Shown: positions 8,736 through 18,044, numbered from the stretch's first letter. The stretch: DNA of 64,000 bases from Parvibaculum lavamentivorans DS-1 (GCF_000017565.1 NC_009719.1:620001-684000), one strand, 5' to 3'. Notes: generated from the letters alone by a model not told the origin. A program made the numbers and translations.

Positions 8736-9935
8736 ATGAATGCATCCAGCCCGCGCGGAAGCCGCATCGGCTTTGTCGTCATTCTCGGTGCCTTGATCGC
8801 CTTCGCGCCGCTCTCGATCGACATGTATCTGCCGGCCTTCCCCGCCATCGCCGCGCATTTCAATACGACCGCGGGCGCGGTGCAGATGACGCTTGCCGTT
8901 TTCTTCATCGGCTTGTCCGTGGGGCAGGGCGTCGTGGGACCCATTACGGACCGTGTCGGCCGCCTGCCGCCGCTTCTCATAGGCATCGGCCTTTATGTCG
9001 GCGCATCGATATGGGCGGCTCTCGCCCCCGACATCGAAAGCCTCACCGCCGCGCGGCTGTTTCAGGCGCTGGGCGGCTGCGCGGGCATCGTCGTCTCGCG
9101 CGCCATGGTGCGCGATCTCTTCGATGAGCGCGGCTCGGCGCAGGTCTATTCGCTGCTGATGCTGGTGATGGGCCTCGCGCCCATTCTCGCGCCGATGATC
9201 GGCGGCTTCATCATCCTGCATCACGACTGGCACATGATCTTCTGGGTGCTGGCCGCCTTCGGGCTGGCTTGCGTTCCCGCCGTTATTTTCGGCCTTGGCG
9301 AAACACTGCCGCGCGAACGGCGGCAGCATGGCGGGCTTCGCCCCGTACTCGGCGCTTATCTGGCGCTTTTTGCCGACCGGCCCTTCATGGGTTTCGCGCT
9401 CGCCAACGCTTTCATCTCGGCGGCGATGTTCGCCTATATCACCGGCTCGCCCTTCGTCTTCATCGAGCTTCACGGCCTCGATCCCTCCGGCTATGCCATG
9501 CTGTTCGGCGCGAATGCGGCGGGCCTCATATTCGCATCGCAGGTAAACGCATTCCTGCTGCGGCGGATTTCGGGCCGCCTCATCCTGAAGATCGCGATGG
9601 GTGTTCATCTCGCCGCCGTGGTGGCGCTGCTCGGTTTCACCATCTTCATGCCCGGCGCATTCTATCCGCTTGCCGCCTGCATCTTCGTCGCGGTCGGATG
9701 CCTCGGCTTTGTCGGCGCGAATGCGACGGCGGCGGCGATGGCGCGGGCGGACAGCCATATCGGTTCGGCATCCGCGCTGACCGGCATCCTGCAATTCGCA
9801 TTGGCGGCCGTCTCCGGCGGACTGGTCGGCGCGTTCAATGACGGCACGGCACTGCCGATGGCGCTGATCATTGCCGGAGCGAGCATCGCGGCGACGCTGG
9901 CGCGGCTCTCGGCCAGGGAACGCGTGCCGGCCTGA
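8736..9935 (+). CDS. Bcr/CflA-type MFS multidrug efflux transporter
   Basis: A 399-residue inner-membrane protein with twelve predicted membrane segments. The N-terminal APLSIDMYLPAFP, the loop motif GPITDRVGRLPPLL (MFS motif A) and FQALGGCAGIVVSRAMVRD (motif C-like, about residues 108-128) are typical of the Bcr/CflA group of drug:H+ antiporters. The real substrate is unknown; bicyclomycin or chloramphenicol resistance is only a family association. The ribosome site is weak. The gene stands alone and is followed by a hairpin. Confidence 0.88.
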   Translation: MNASSPRGSRIGFVVILGALIAFAPLSIDMYLPAFPAIAAHFNTTAGAVQMTLAVFFIGLSVGQGVVGPITDRVGRLPPLLIGIGLYVGASIWAALAPDIESLTAARLFQALGGCAGIVVSRAMVRDLFDERGSAQVYSLLMLVMGLAPILAPMIGGFIILHHDWHMIFWVLAAFGLACVPAVIFGLGETLPRERRQHGGLRPVLGAYLALFADRPFMGFALANAFISAAMFAYITGSPFVFIELHGLDPSGYAMLFGANAAGLIFASQVNAFLLRRISGRLILKIAMGVHLAAVVALLGFTIFMPGAFYPLAACIFVAVGCLGFVGANATAAAMARADSHIGSASALTGILQFALAAVSGGLVGAFNDGTALPMALIIAGASIAATLARLSARERVPA

Positions 9936-9946
9936 GCGCAAAAGCA

Positions 9947-9978
9947 GAAGGGCCACGCCCTTTCGGGAATGGCCCTTC
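9947..9978 (+). terminator. hairpin after the MFS gene
   Basis: GAAGGGCCA at 9947-9955 pairs with TGGCCCTTC at 9970-9978, with a further CCC/GGG pairing inside the loop. It lies between two converging genes and could serve both strands, but there is no T-run. Confidence 0.5.
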
Positions 9979-10028
9979 GCTCCTATCCGCGCCTGTTTCT
10001 TGTTTTTGGACGCCGATTCCTTGTGTGC

Positions 10029-10805
10029 CTATCCGAGTTTGCCGATGGCCGCGGCGACATGCTCCGGCTTTTCCAGCGTCATCAAATGGCCCGCTTCGGG
10101 GACCGAGACGAGCTCGGCGCCCGCAATCGCCTTCTTCCAGCTATGTGCATAGACCGGCGCGATGAGCTTGTCGCCATCGCCCCAGACAAGCACCGTCTTC
10201 GCCTTGACGCGGTAGAGCCGCTGCGAGAGGCCGCGATCCGGCACGGGAAAGAGAATCTTGCCCGCCATGCCGAGCTGCCGCGCGTTCTGCACGAGGAAGC
10301 CCTTCAGCCATTCCGGATCGTCGAGCGCGACGCCCGCCGTCATCAGCGCCGTGCCCGCTTCCACATCGTGAAAGAGAACGGCGGGAAGCTCGTAGGGCAG
10401 CATCGCAAAAATATCCGGGATCGGATGATCGTCGAGCCAGAGCCCGGCGGGGCAGATGAGGCCGAGGCGGCTGACATCGTTCGGCGCGATGGCGGCCATT
10501 TCCGCCGCGATCATGCCGCCCATCGAATGGCCGACAAGGATCGGGTCTTTCAGGCCGAGTGCGGCCACCACGTCCCAGGTATGGAGCGTGATGTCGAGCA
10601 TCTCGCGCAACTCGCCGCATTCCTGCGAGTCGCCATAGCCGGGCAGGAGCGGCGCATAGACGTGATATTTCTCCGCGAGCTTCGCGAGGAACGGGTCTTC
10701 GGCGGTGACGCCGCCCGCACCGTGGAGGAAGACGAGAGGTTCGCCCTTTCCGCCCTCAAAGTAACGGACGGGGACGTGGTGGGTTTCGATCGTTTTCGTT
10801 TCCAT
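10029..10805 (-). CDS. alpha/beta hydrolase
   Basis: A 258-residue alpha/beta-hydrolase fold protein. FLHGAGG (about residues 27-33) is the oxyanion-hole region, and GHSMGGMIA (about 92-100) contains the nucleophile Ser. A late EAGHLMTLEKPEHV supplies the catalytic His near residue 240, and VWGDGDKLI the likely acid near 210. Its ATG overlaps the stop of the upstream flavin-dependent monooxygenase (ATGA at 10804-10807), so the two are translationally coupled. That suggests the hydrolase opens an ester or lactone made by the monooxygenase; the substrate is not known. Confidence 0.88.
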   Translation of the reverse strand: METKTIETHHVPVRYFEGGKGEPLVFLHGAGGVTAEDPFLAKLAEKYHVYAPLLPGYGDSQECGELREMLDITLHTWDVVAALGLKDPILVGHSMGGMIAAEMAAIAPNDVSRLGLICPAGLWLDDHPIPDIFAMLPYELPAVLFHDVEAGTALMTAGVALDDPEWLKGFLVQNARQLGMAGKILFPVPDRGLSQRLYRVKAKTVLVWGDGDKLIAPVYAHSWKKAIAGAELVSVPEAGHLMTLEKPEHVAAAIGKLG

Positions 10806-12070
10806 CAGTCCTTCCCTCCGACCATCGCGGCGATTTCCTTATCGGCCGGCAGGCTGCCCGGCTTCGCGCGCTTCGCAAGCGGCTTGCACCAGAAGCGGTT
10901 GTCGTCCTTGTAGTCCGGGAACATATCGCGGAGATGCGGCATGACTTTCTCGGCGAAGAGCTTCGTCGAGTGCATGCACTTGTCCATCGGCATGTTGCCG
11001 ACATGGAGAAGGCAGAAGATGTTGCCGACATTGAGACCCTTGATGAGGTCTTCCATGCGCTGGCGAACCGTCTCGGGGCTGCCCGCGATCACATGGCCCT
11101 GCTCGATCAGGTCTTTCCAGGTGAGTTCCGAATAGCCGCCGATGGGCGGCGCATATTGCGACAGCGCACCGGTCTGGATCGTCTTGATGGTGCGGTAGCC
11201 CGGCGCATCCGCGAAGCCGCCATAGACATGGAGGCAGCGGTTGTAGAAGTAGCTGACATGCTCCGAGTAGAGCCGCTCGGCTTCCTCGTCCGTATCGGCG
11301 ACGCAGATCGTCTGCGCGAAGCCGGCGCGGTAGGGGCTCTCGTCGGGCGCGTTGCGCTGGGCGACGCGGTCCCAATAACCCTGCATCAGCGCCTTGGCGC
11401 GGATGTAGCCGGAGAAGGAGAGGTAGGAATAGGAATAGGTATTGTCGATGCAGAAATCATAGGTCTCCACCGAACCGCCGCCGGGAATATGGATCGGCGG
11501 CGGGTCCTGGATCGGGCGCGGCCAGATGTTGACGTGGCGGAGCTTGTTGTAGCGTCCATTCCACGCGAAAGGATCGGGGTCCGACCAGGCGCGGCGGATG
11601 AGATCATGCGCTTCCTGATATTTCTCGCGGGTGAGCGCGGGTATCTGCCCGTAGCAGTAGTTGGTGTCCATCGAGGTGCCGACCGGGAAACCGGCGACGA
11701 GGCGGCCGCCGGAAATGCAGTCGAGCATCGCGAATTCTTCCGCGACGCGCGTCGGCGGATTGTAGAGCGCGATCGAATTGCCGAGCACGACAAGACCGAC
11801 ATCCGATGTGCGCCGCGCGAGACCTGCCGCGATGATGTTTGGCGATGGCATGATGCCGTAGCCATTCTGGTGATGCTCGTTGACGCCGATGCCGTCGAAG
11901 CCGAGCGTGCCCGCATATTCGAGCATGTCCATGTAGGAGTTGTAGACTTCGTGGCTCTTTGCCGGATCGAACAGGCGCGAGTCGATATCCACCCAGACCG
12001 AACGATGCTTCTCCCGGAAATCGTCCGGCAGGTAGGGCCAAGGCATCAAATTGAACCATGTGAATTTCAT
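10805..12070 (-). CDS. LLM-class (luciferase-like) flavin-dependent monooxygenase
   Basis: A 421-residue bacterial-luciferase-family TIM-barrel protein that would use reduced FMN and O2. Family features are FDGIGVNEHHQNGYG (about residues 57-71), SDVGLVVLGNSIALYNPPTRVAEE (about 90-113) and GGRLVAGFPVG. The C-terminal IAGSPETVRQRMEDL is the usual LLM closing helix. A GGGAGAGGGA ribosome site precedes the ATG. It forms a coupled two-gene operon with the alpha/beta hydrolase downstream. A separate flavin reductase is not encoded next to it. The substrate (alkane, ketone, sulfonate or similar) is unknown. Confidence 0.88.
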   Translation of the reverse strand: MKFTWFNLMPWPYLPDDFREKHRSVWVDIDSRLFDPAKSHEVYNSYMDMLEYAGTLGFDGIGVNEHHQNGYGIMPSPNIIAAGLARRTSDVGLVVLGNSIALYNPPTRVAEEFAMLDCISGGRLVAGFPVGTSMDTNYCYGQIPALTREKYQEAHDLIRRAWSDPDPFAWNGRYNKLRHVNIWPRPIQDPPPIHIPGGGSVETYDFCIDNTYSYSYLSFSGYIRAKALMQGYWDRVAQRNAPDESPYRAGFAQTICVADTDEEAERLYSEHVSYFYNRCLHVYGGFADAPGYRTIKTIQTGALSQYAPPIGGYSELTWKDLIEQGHVIAGSPETVRQRMEDLIKGLNVGNIFCLLHVGNMPMDKCMHSTKLFAEKVMPHLRDMFPDYKDDNRFWCKPLAKRAKPGSLPADKEIAAMVGGKD

Positions 12071-12138
12071 GTCGTTCCCTCTCCCGAAGGGGCTGTTTTT
12101 TATGGCGCGCCGTCGCGCGCCTTGCCCTCATCATGATT

Positions 12139-12154
12139 TAGGGTGAACACCCTA
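12139..12154. promoter_or_regulatory. perfect inverted repeat, candidate operator
   Basis: TAGGGTG-AA-CACCCTA is a 7+7 base perfect inverted repeat with a 2-base spacer. It lies 68 bases upstream of the luciferase-like monooxygenase start, in the intergenic region shared with the divergent secreted-protein gene. The size and symmetry fit a dimeric repressor site. No regulator gene is adjacent, so the binding protein is unknown. Confidence 0.5.
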
Positions 12155-12280
12155 GGCCGGGAGTCTAATAAGTTTGCAATCCTCGCGCAAACGTTACGTC
12201 GTGACCGGCCGCAACGGGTCGGATCGCGCGGCGGAAGCGTGTAGGCTTTTCCGGCATCCACAGAGAAAAGGGAGGAAATC

Positions 12281-12682
12281 ATGCACACCAAAGGCAGGCT
12301 ATCCATTCTCGTGGCGGCGGCCGGCGCTGTCATGCTCTTCGCCGCGCCCGCTTTCGCGGCACAACTCGACAAGGAAATTGCAGCCGCAGCGCAGCATGCG
12401 GGGCTCGCCGCGCAATCGGGAGACGTGGCCGGCGTCCACACGCATCTCCATCACACGATCAATTGCCTGGTGGGACCGGAAGGCGAAGGTTTCGCACCGA
12501 AAGAGATGAACCCCTGCAAGGCGCTGGGGAACGGCGCCATTCCCGATGCGGAAGACGATGAGACAAGGGCCGCTCTCGAAGCCGCGTTGCAAGAAGCGCA
12601 AGCCGGCATCGCCACGGAAGATCACGAGGCAGCGAAGACGCATGCCGGTGAAACACAGGCGATGCTCGAGGCGCTGAAATAA
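12281..12682 (+). CDS. secreted hypothetical protein with a histidine-rich motif
   Basis: A 133-residue protein with a clear Sec signal peptide (cleavage near AFA|AQ, residue 27) and a mature part predicted helical and acidic. It contains HTHLHHTINC (about residues 51-60) and one more cysteine about 20 residues later (NPCKAL), which could form a disulfide or, with the histidines, a metal site. The start is fixed by GGGAGGAAATC before the ATG. I do not recognise a family. Neighbours give no clue: the monooxygenase operon is divergent and the MFS gene downstream is 195 bases away. Confidence 0.8.
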   Translation: MHTKGRLSILVAAAGAVMLFAAPAFAAQLDKEIAAAAQHAGLAAQSGDVAGVHTHLHHTINCLVGPEGEGFAPKEMNPCKALGNGAIPDAEDDETRAALEAALQEAQAGIATEDHEAAKTHAGETQAMLEALK

Positions 12683-12718
12683 GCCGCTGATCCTGCAAGC
12701 GCCGGTCGTTTCAGCGGC
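12683..12718 (+). terminator. hairpin just after the secreted-protein gene
   Basis: GCCGCTGA at 12683-12690 pairs exactly with TCAGCGGC at 12711-12718. It lies directly after the stop codon. There is no T-run, so termination strength is uncertain. Confidence 0.35.
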
Positions 12719-12877
12719 CGGCGCGCCTTCAGCGCCTGCCTTCCGTCGCCACACTGGGATAGCGGCCGATTTCGCTCGCGCGACGGGGCGGCGTCCCTAT
12801 AATCGCGCCACCAGAAAAAAGAAAACTGACAAGACGCAACGCGACAGGCGTTAGCGCCGCCGGGGAGAGACTATCGC

Positions 12878-14263
12878 ATGACCGCACCGCTTTCGCGATC
12901 CAGCATCTATATGCATGGGTCGATCGGCCTGCCGATCGCCATGTTCGGCTATCCGGTCGCAGTCTGGCTGCCGCCTTTTTATGCAGGCGAGCTTGGCGTT
13001 TCGCTCGCGGCGGTGGGCACCATGATCATGCTGGCGCGGCTCACAGACGTCGTCACCGATCCGCTCATCGGATATTTCTCCGACCATACGCATACGCGTA
13101 TCGGCCGCCGCAAGCCCTTCATGCTGCTTGGCCTGCCGATCCTGATGGTCGGCGTGCTCTTTCTTTTCATGCCGCATATTTTCGGCTTTTCGTCGGTCGG
13201 CAGCGTCTATCTGCTCGCCTGGCTCGGCATCATGTTCATCGGTTCGACGCTGGTCTACATCCCCTATTTCGCATGGGGCGCGGAACTTTCGCCCGATTAT
13301 CACGAACGCTCGCGCATAACCGCCTCGCGCGAATTCTATGTGCTGGTGGGCTTGATGCTATCCGCGCTCATCCCGGCGCTGCTGCCCTTCATCATCGAAG
13401 GGCCGGCGACGCCGCGGCCCGTGCTGACCGCTATGGCCTGGACGATCATCATCCTGACGCCGCTGACTGTCATCCTTGTCTGCTGGCGCGTGGCGGAGCC
13501 CGCCCATGTGAAAGTGTCGCGCCAGGTGCCGCTGCTGGAAGGCTTGCGCCATGTCGGCAGAAACGGGCCGATGGTGCGCGTGCTCGCCATCGTGCTGATC
13601 GTGACCGGCGGCGAAGCGTTCCGCAACGCGCTCTCGCTCTTCTTCATGCGCGACTATATCGGCGTCACCGGCGTCGGCATGCTCTATCTCTATTATTTCG
13701 CGGCGGGCCTTCTCGCCATTCCGGGCTGGCTCTGGCTCGGCCGACGGATGGGCAAGCACAAGGCCTTCGCCATCTGCATGGCGGCGGCGGCCAGCCTTTC
13801 CACCATCGCCTTCTTCCTCGTGCCCGGCCAGACGCAGATTTTCACGGCCATGTTCATTGCCAAGGGTCTCTGCTTCGGCGGGTTGCAATTCCTGCCGCTC
13901 GCCATGCTCGCCGATGTGGTAGACGTCGACACCGCCCGCTCCAAGGGCAAGCGCGCCGGAACCTTCTTCGCCATTTCGGGCATGACGACGAAACTCGCCA
14001 CCGCCTTCGGCACCGGCATTTCGCTCAATGTGGTCGCCTTCTTCGGCTTCAATCCTTTACCCGGCGTGGTCAACGGGCCGGACGAATTCTGGTGGCTCAC
14101 CTTTGCCTATGCGGTGATCCCCTCGGTCTTCTTCATCGCCGCGCTCTGGCTCACCTGGACCTATCCGCTCACCTCCGAGCGCCAGAAGCGCCTGCGCGGC
14201 CTTATCGAGCGCCGAAACACGCGCCTTGCGCAGGAAGCTGCGATCAACCGCTCCGCGGATTGA
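12878..14263 (+). CDS. MFS transporter of the GPH (MelB-like cation symporter) type
   Basis: A 461-residue protein with about twelve membrane segments. LTDVVTDPLIGYFSDHTHTRIGRRKPF (about residues 52-78, read as LTD..DPLIG..SD...GRRKPF) is the signature of the glycoside-pentoside-hexuronide:cation symporter group, with the two Asp that bind the coupling cation in MelB. LADVVDVDTARSKGKRAG near residue 345 is the second conserved loop. The substrate is not predictable; in non-sugar degraders such proteins also carry other small molecules. GGGGAGAG precedes the ATG, and a palindromic hairpin follows. Confidence 0.88.
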   Translation: MTAPLSRSSIYMHGSIGLPIAMFGYPVAVWLPPFYAGELGVSLAAVGTMIMLARLTDVVTDPLIGYFSDHTHTRIGRRKPFMLLGLPILMVGVLFLFMPHIFGFSSVGSVYLLAWLGIMFIGSTLVYIPYFAWGAELSPDYHERSRITASREFYVLVGLMLSALIPALLPFIIEGPATPRPVLTAMAWTIIILTPLTVILVCWRVAEPAHVKVSRQVPLLEGLRHVGRNGPMVRVLAIVLIVTGGEAFRNALSLFFMRDYIGVTGVGMLYLYYFAAGLLAIPGWLWLGRRMGKHKAFAICMAAAASLSTIAFFLVPGQTQIFTAMFIAKGLCFGGLQFLPLAMLADVVDVDTARSKGKRAGTFFAISGMTTKLATAFGTGISLNVVAFFGFNPLPGVVNGPDEFWWLTFAYAVIPSVFFIAALWLTWTYPLTSERQKRLRGLIERRNTRLAQEAAINRSAD

Positions 14264-14277
14264 TGGCGAGGTCACAA

Positions 14278-14304
14278 GAGAAAGGCTCAATTTGAGCCTT
14301 TCTC
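14278..14304 (+). terminator. palindromic hairpin after the MFS gene
   Basis: GAGAAAGGCTCAA and TTGAGCCTTTCTC form a 13-base perfect inverted repeat around a single central T; in RNA the innermost pairs would open into a small loop. It is placed 14 bases after the stop codon and lacks a long T-run. Confidence 0.5.
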
Positions 14305-14387
14305 GCGCGACTCCTTTGGCTTTCGGATCGCCGCCCCCACGCGCTATCATCTCCTCAACAAGAAACTGGAACATTGAGGAGGAAATC

Positions 14388-16124
14388 ATGAGCAATGTGG
14401 ATCTCGTTATCCGCGGCGGCACAGTTGTCGACGGCTCGGGCGGCGCACCGCGCGTGGCGGATGTGGCGATCGACAGGGGCGTCATCGTCGAAGTCGGCAA
14501 GGTCGATGCGAAGGGCCGCGAGGAAATCGACGCGAGGGGCTTGCTCGTTACGCCGGGCTGGGTCGACATCCACACGCATTACGATGGTCAGGTGACGTGG
14601 GACGAGCGCATGACACCGTCTTCCATTCACGGTGCGACGACGGTCGTCATGGGCAATTGCGGCGTCGGTTTCGCGCCGGTCCGTAAATCGGATCACGACC
14701 GGCTGATCCGTCTCATGGAAGGCGTCGAGGACATTCCGGGCGCGGCGCTTCACGAAGGCCTGTCGTGGCAGTGGGAAAGCTTCGGCGACTATCTCGACGC
14801 GGTTGAAGCGCGCAAGCGCGACATCGACGTGGCCATACAGGTGCCGCATGGCGCGGTGCGCGTTTACGTGATGGGAGAGCGCGGCGCGAAGCGCGAGGCG
14901 GCAACGGATGCCGAGATCGACGAGATGCGCGAAATCGTGCGCGACGCGATCAAGGCGGGCGCCATCGGCTTTTCGACCTCGCGCACCATCGCGCATCGCA
15001 CCAGCGACGGCGACCTGACACCGACCATCGGCGCCGCCGACAAGGAAATGGAAGCGATTGCGCAAGGGCTGAAGGAAGCAGGTGCAGGCGTGCTGCAATG
15101 GGTGTCGGATTTCCGGGAGGTCGATCAGGAATTCTCGCTGGTCGAACGGCTGGTGGAGATTTCAGGCCGGCCCCTGAGCTTCTCGCTGGTGCAGGCCGAC
15201 GTGATGCCGAACCAGTGGCAGGAATTGCTGGGCCGGCTCGACAAGGCGGCGGGCAGGGGCTTGCCGATCAAGGCCCAGGTGCAGGGCCGCCCCGTCGGGC
15301 TGATGCTCGGCCTGCAGGGCTCCGTGCATCCCTTCCTCACGCGGCCGAGCTACCGCGCGATTGCGGACAAGCCGCTCGACGAGCGCGTCGCGATCATGGC
15401 CGATCCGGAGTTCCGCGCGAAGCTGCTCTCGGAAGATCTTGAGCCCGGCCACCCGTTCCTGAATTCGCTGGCGGGCGCCTATCACAAGATGTTCGAGCTT
15501 GGCGATCCGCCGAACTACGAGCCCGCGCCGGAAGACAGCATCTGCGCGCGGGCGAAGCGGACGGGGCAAAACCCTGACGAAATCGTCTACGACATATTGA
15601 CGGCGAATGGCGGACGGAACTTCCTGTTCTTCCCGCTGCATAATTATTTCGAGTTCAGCCTCGAAAACGCGCTGACCATGATGCGCAATCCGAACACGCT
15701 GTTCGGCCTTTCGGATGGCGGCGCGCATGTCGGCGTGATCTGCGACGTCAGCGTGCCGACCTATATGCTGACACATTGGTGCCGCGACCGGACACGGGGC
15801 GAACATCTCGATCTTCCCTTCGTGGTAAAAAGCCAGACGCGCGACACGGCGGAAGCCGTGGGCCTGCTCGACCGCGGAATGATCGCGCCGGGCATGAAGG
15901 CGGATGTGAACCTGATCGACTTCGATCGGCTGCGGTTGCTGCCGCCGCACATGGTCTATGACCTGCCTTCAGGCGCCCGCCGCCTGATGCAGGAAGCGGA
16001 AGGCTATGTCGCGACCATCGTCAGCGGCGAGGTGATCTACCGAGAGGGCAAGCATACCGGCGCGCTGCCGGGCAAGCTCGTGCGCGGCCACAAGCAGGCG
16101 CCCGTGCGGGCCGCGGCCGAATAG
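14388..16124 (+). CDS. amidohydrolase, N-acyl-D-amino-acid deacylase family
   Basis: A 578-residue metal-dependent amidohydrolase. The N-terminal beta domain (VIRGGTVVDGSGG) leads to the first metal motif HTHYDGQ near residue 62 and GATTVVMGNCGVGFAPV near 83-99, typical of D-aminoacylases. SDGGAHVGVICD near residue 443 carries the late catalytic Asp region. GGAGG lies eight bases before the ATG, so the longer open frame upstream is not used. The dioxygenase gene starts nine bases later, suggesting an operon that removes an amide or acyl group and then oxidises the product. The true substrate is unknown. Confidence 0.85.
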   Translation: MSNVDLVIRGGTVVDGSGGAPRVADVAIDRGVIVEVGKVDAKGREEIDARGLLVTPGWVDIHTHYDGQVTWDERMTPSSIHGATTVVMGNCGVGFAPVRKSDHDRLIRLMEGVEDIPGAALHEGLSWQWESFGDYLDAVEARKRDIDVAIQVPHGAVRVYVMGERGAKREAATDAEIDEMREIVRDAIKAGAIGFSTSRTIAHRTSDGDLTPTIGAADKEMEAIAQGLKEAGAGVLQWVSDFREVDQEFSLVERLVEISGRPLSFSLVQADVMPNQWQELLGRLDKAAGRGLPIKAQVQGRPVGLMLGLQGSVHPFLTRPSYRAIADKPLDERVAIMADPEFRAKLLSEDLEPGHPFLNSLAGAYHKMFELGDPPNYEPAPEDSICARAKRTGQNPDEIVYDILTANGGRNFLFFPLHNYFEFSLENALTMMRNPNTLFGLSDGGAHVGVICDVSVPTYMLTHWCRDRTRGEHLDLPFVVKSQTRDTAEAVGLLDRGMIAPGMKADVNLIDFDRLRLLPPHMVYDLPSGARRLMQEAEGYVATIVSGEVIYREGKHTGALPGKLVRGHKQAPVRAAAE

Positions 16125-16133
16125 GAGGTGGCA

Positions 16134-17153
16134 ATGACACCGCGCATTCTGGAAACCGCATCGGACTGGCGAGCCTCCGACATCGCCGACGAGGAGGGAT
16201 GGACGCTTCGTCTTTCGGCTGCGGATGTTGCCGAGATCGATGCCGCGCTCGCACATGCCAAGGCGAAAGGAAGCGACCTCCTCGACGTGACGAAAGTGGA
16301 TTTTCCGCTGCCGCTGCTGGCGGGAAAACTTGCCCGGCTAGAGGATGACCTCATCAACGGCCGCGGCTTCTGCCGCATCGCGGGCCTGCCCGTGGAGCGC
16401 TATTCCGATGACGACGCGTCGCTTATCTATTGGGGCATCGGCATGCATCTCGGCAAACCCTGGCCGCAGAACAAGCATGGGCATCTGCTTGGCGATGTGA
16501 CGGACCAGGGGAAGTCGGGTGCCGACCCGACCTCGCGCGGCAATGAAATCGGCGGCGTCGCCTTTCCCTACCATTCGGACGGCTCGGACCTTGTCGGCCT
16601 GATGTGTCTTCGCAAGGCGAAGTCCGGCGGTATCTCGACGGTGGCGAACGCGGTTGCGATCCACAATGAGTTGGTACGGACGCGCCCCGACCTCGCGGCG
16701 CTGCTTTATGAGCCGCAGCCCTATGATTATCGCGGCGAGCAACCGGAGGGCGGCCAGCCTTTCTACTTCGTGCCTGTCTTCACCGAACATGGCGGCCGGT
16801 TGTTCGTGCGCTACATCCGGCCTTATATCGAGTCGAGCCAGCGCCACGCGGACGCGCCGCGCCTGAGCGCGAAGGCGCGAGAGGCTTTCGATCTGGTGGA
16901 TGCGATGTGCGCCGATCCCGCCTTCAATGTCTATATGGACCTGGAACCCGGCGACATGCAGTTCGTGAACAACTACCACGTGTTGCACGCGCGGACGGCC
17001 TATGAGGACTGGCCCGAGCGGAACCGCAAGCGGCACCTGAAGCGCCTGTGGCTGGAAACCGCGCAACTGACGGACCGCCCGGAGCGGTTCCGTAACTTCT
17101 CGTCGCACTGGTCGAAAAACCGCACCAAAAGCGAATTGAAGATGGATGCCTGA
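16134..17153 (+). CDS. TauD/TfdA-family Fe(II)/2-oxoglutarate-dependent dioxygenase
   Basis: A 339-residue protein with the iron-binding facial triad: HSD (PYHSDGSD, about residues 146-148) and the distal His in YHVLHARTAYED near residue 285, followed by RNRKRHLKRLWL, whose Arg would bind 2-oxoglutarate. The family hydroxylates aliphatic or aromatic compounds. Start: the ATG at 16134 has GGAGG five bases upstream; a GTG two codons earlier would sit inside that ribosome site. Closely linked to the amidohydrolase upstream. Its specific substrate is not indicated. Confidence 0.87.
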   Translation: MTPRILETASDWRASDIADEEGWTLRLSAADVAEIDAALAHAKAKGSDLLDVTKVDFPLPLLAGKLARLEDDLINGRGFCRIAGLPVERYSDDDASLIYWGIGMHLGKPWPQNKHGHLLGDVTDQGKSGADPTSRGNEIGGVAFPYHSDGSDLVGLMCLRKAKSGGISTVANAVAIHNELVRTRPDLAALLYEPQPYDYRGEQPEGGQPFYFVPVFTEHGGRLFVRYIRPYIESSQRHADAPRLSAKAREAFDLVDAMCADPAFNVYMDLEPGDMQFVNNYHVLHARTAYEDWPERNRKRHLKRLWLETAQLTDRPERFRNFSSHWSKNRTKSELKMDA

Positions 17154-17159
17154 AGCAGG

Positions 17160-18044
17160 TCAGCCTGCGTGAACGAGATCGCCGGTGACGATGGGCCTGC
17201 TGGCGGGGAGGCGGCGGGCCATCATCGGCGCTTCCTTCTCGAAGAAGGTTGCGGCGCGCTCCGCGATGCGTTCCCAGCCCGGCTCGGCGGGTAGCCAGTG
17301 CGAGCGTTCGGGCAACCCCTCGAACACGGCCCGGTCTCCATATCCTTCGGCGACGCGCCTTGTGAAGGCAAGAGGCGTCAACGCATCTTCGGCGCCAGTA
17401 AGCATCAGAAGCGGGCAGGAAACATCCGCCGGGTTTATCCAGGTGGTGCGCTGGCGGTCGAGAAACCAGTAGCCGATTTCAAAGAAAGCCCGCCCGGATT
17501 CGGGCACGAGCGTCGCATAAAGCGCGTCCTGCTCCGCTGGCGGCAGGCCATTTAGAACGCCCGAGCGCATCGCCGCCAGCGAGGGCAGTTGCGGCCGGCG
17601 CCAGAACCGCCCCGAAAGAACATGTTCGCTGAAGATCCGCATGGGGCCCCGGTCGAGTGTCACATATCCGGCGCAATGCGCCGAGGCGAGGCAGACGGCC
17701 GCCCGCGCGAGCTTCCGGGCGGCGAGTATCTGAGCAAGAAGGCCGCCCATGGAGTGCCCGACGATCAAGGGAGGGCTGCCGAGCTTTTCGATTTCCGCCG
17801 TGAGGTCCGCGGCGTAGTCGGCGATGCTCGTGGTGCCGAGATCGGGGTGCGGGGCGACACCGGGTTCCGTGCGATGGCGCAGTGCAGGTGTAACGGTGCG
17901 GTAGCCGCGTGCTTCGAAAAAACTGCGGAAGTTGTCCCAGACGGGAGGGCGGCTCCACATACCATGAATGAACATCACGACCTGCTGGCCGCTGCCGGTG
18001 TCCATTCGAGATACTGTGCCCGCGCGATGAAAATCCGCACTCAT
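17160..18044 (-). CDS. alpha/beta hydrolase
   Basis: A 294-residue alpha/beta-hydrolase. The oxyanion region FIHGMW is near residue 25, the nucleophile elbow GHSMGGLLA near 95, an acid in TGAEDALTPL near 220 and the catalytic His in ERSHWLPAEPGWE near 250. The start is uncertain: the ATG at 18044 follows GTGGGGGCG, a further ATG twelve codons in would also give an intact fold, and one exists nine codons upstream. It converges on the dioxygenase gene with a gap of six bases. Likely a cytoplasmic esterase or lipase-like enzyme. Confidence 0.8.
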   Translation of the reverse strand: MSADFHRAGTVSRMDTGSGQQVVMFIHGMWSRPPVWDNFRSFFEARGYRTVTPALRHRTEPGVAPHPDLGTTSIADYAADLTAEIEKLGSPPLIVGHSMGGLLAQILAARKLARAAVCLASAHCAGYVTLDRGPMRIFSEHVLSGRFWRRPQLPSLAAMRSGVLNGLPPAEQDALYATLVPESGRAFFEIGYWFLDRQRTTWINPADVSCPLLMLTGAEDALTPLAFTRRVAEGYGDRAVFEGLPERSHWLPAEPGWERIAERAATFFEKEAPMMARRLPASRPIVTGDLVHAG

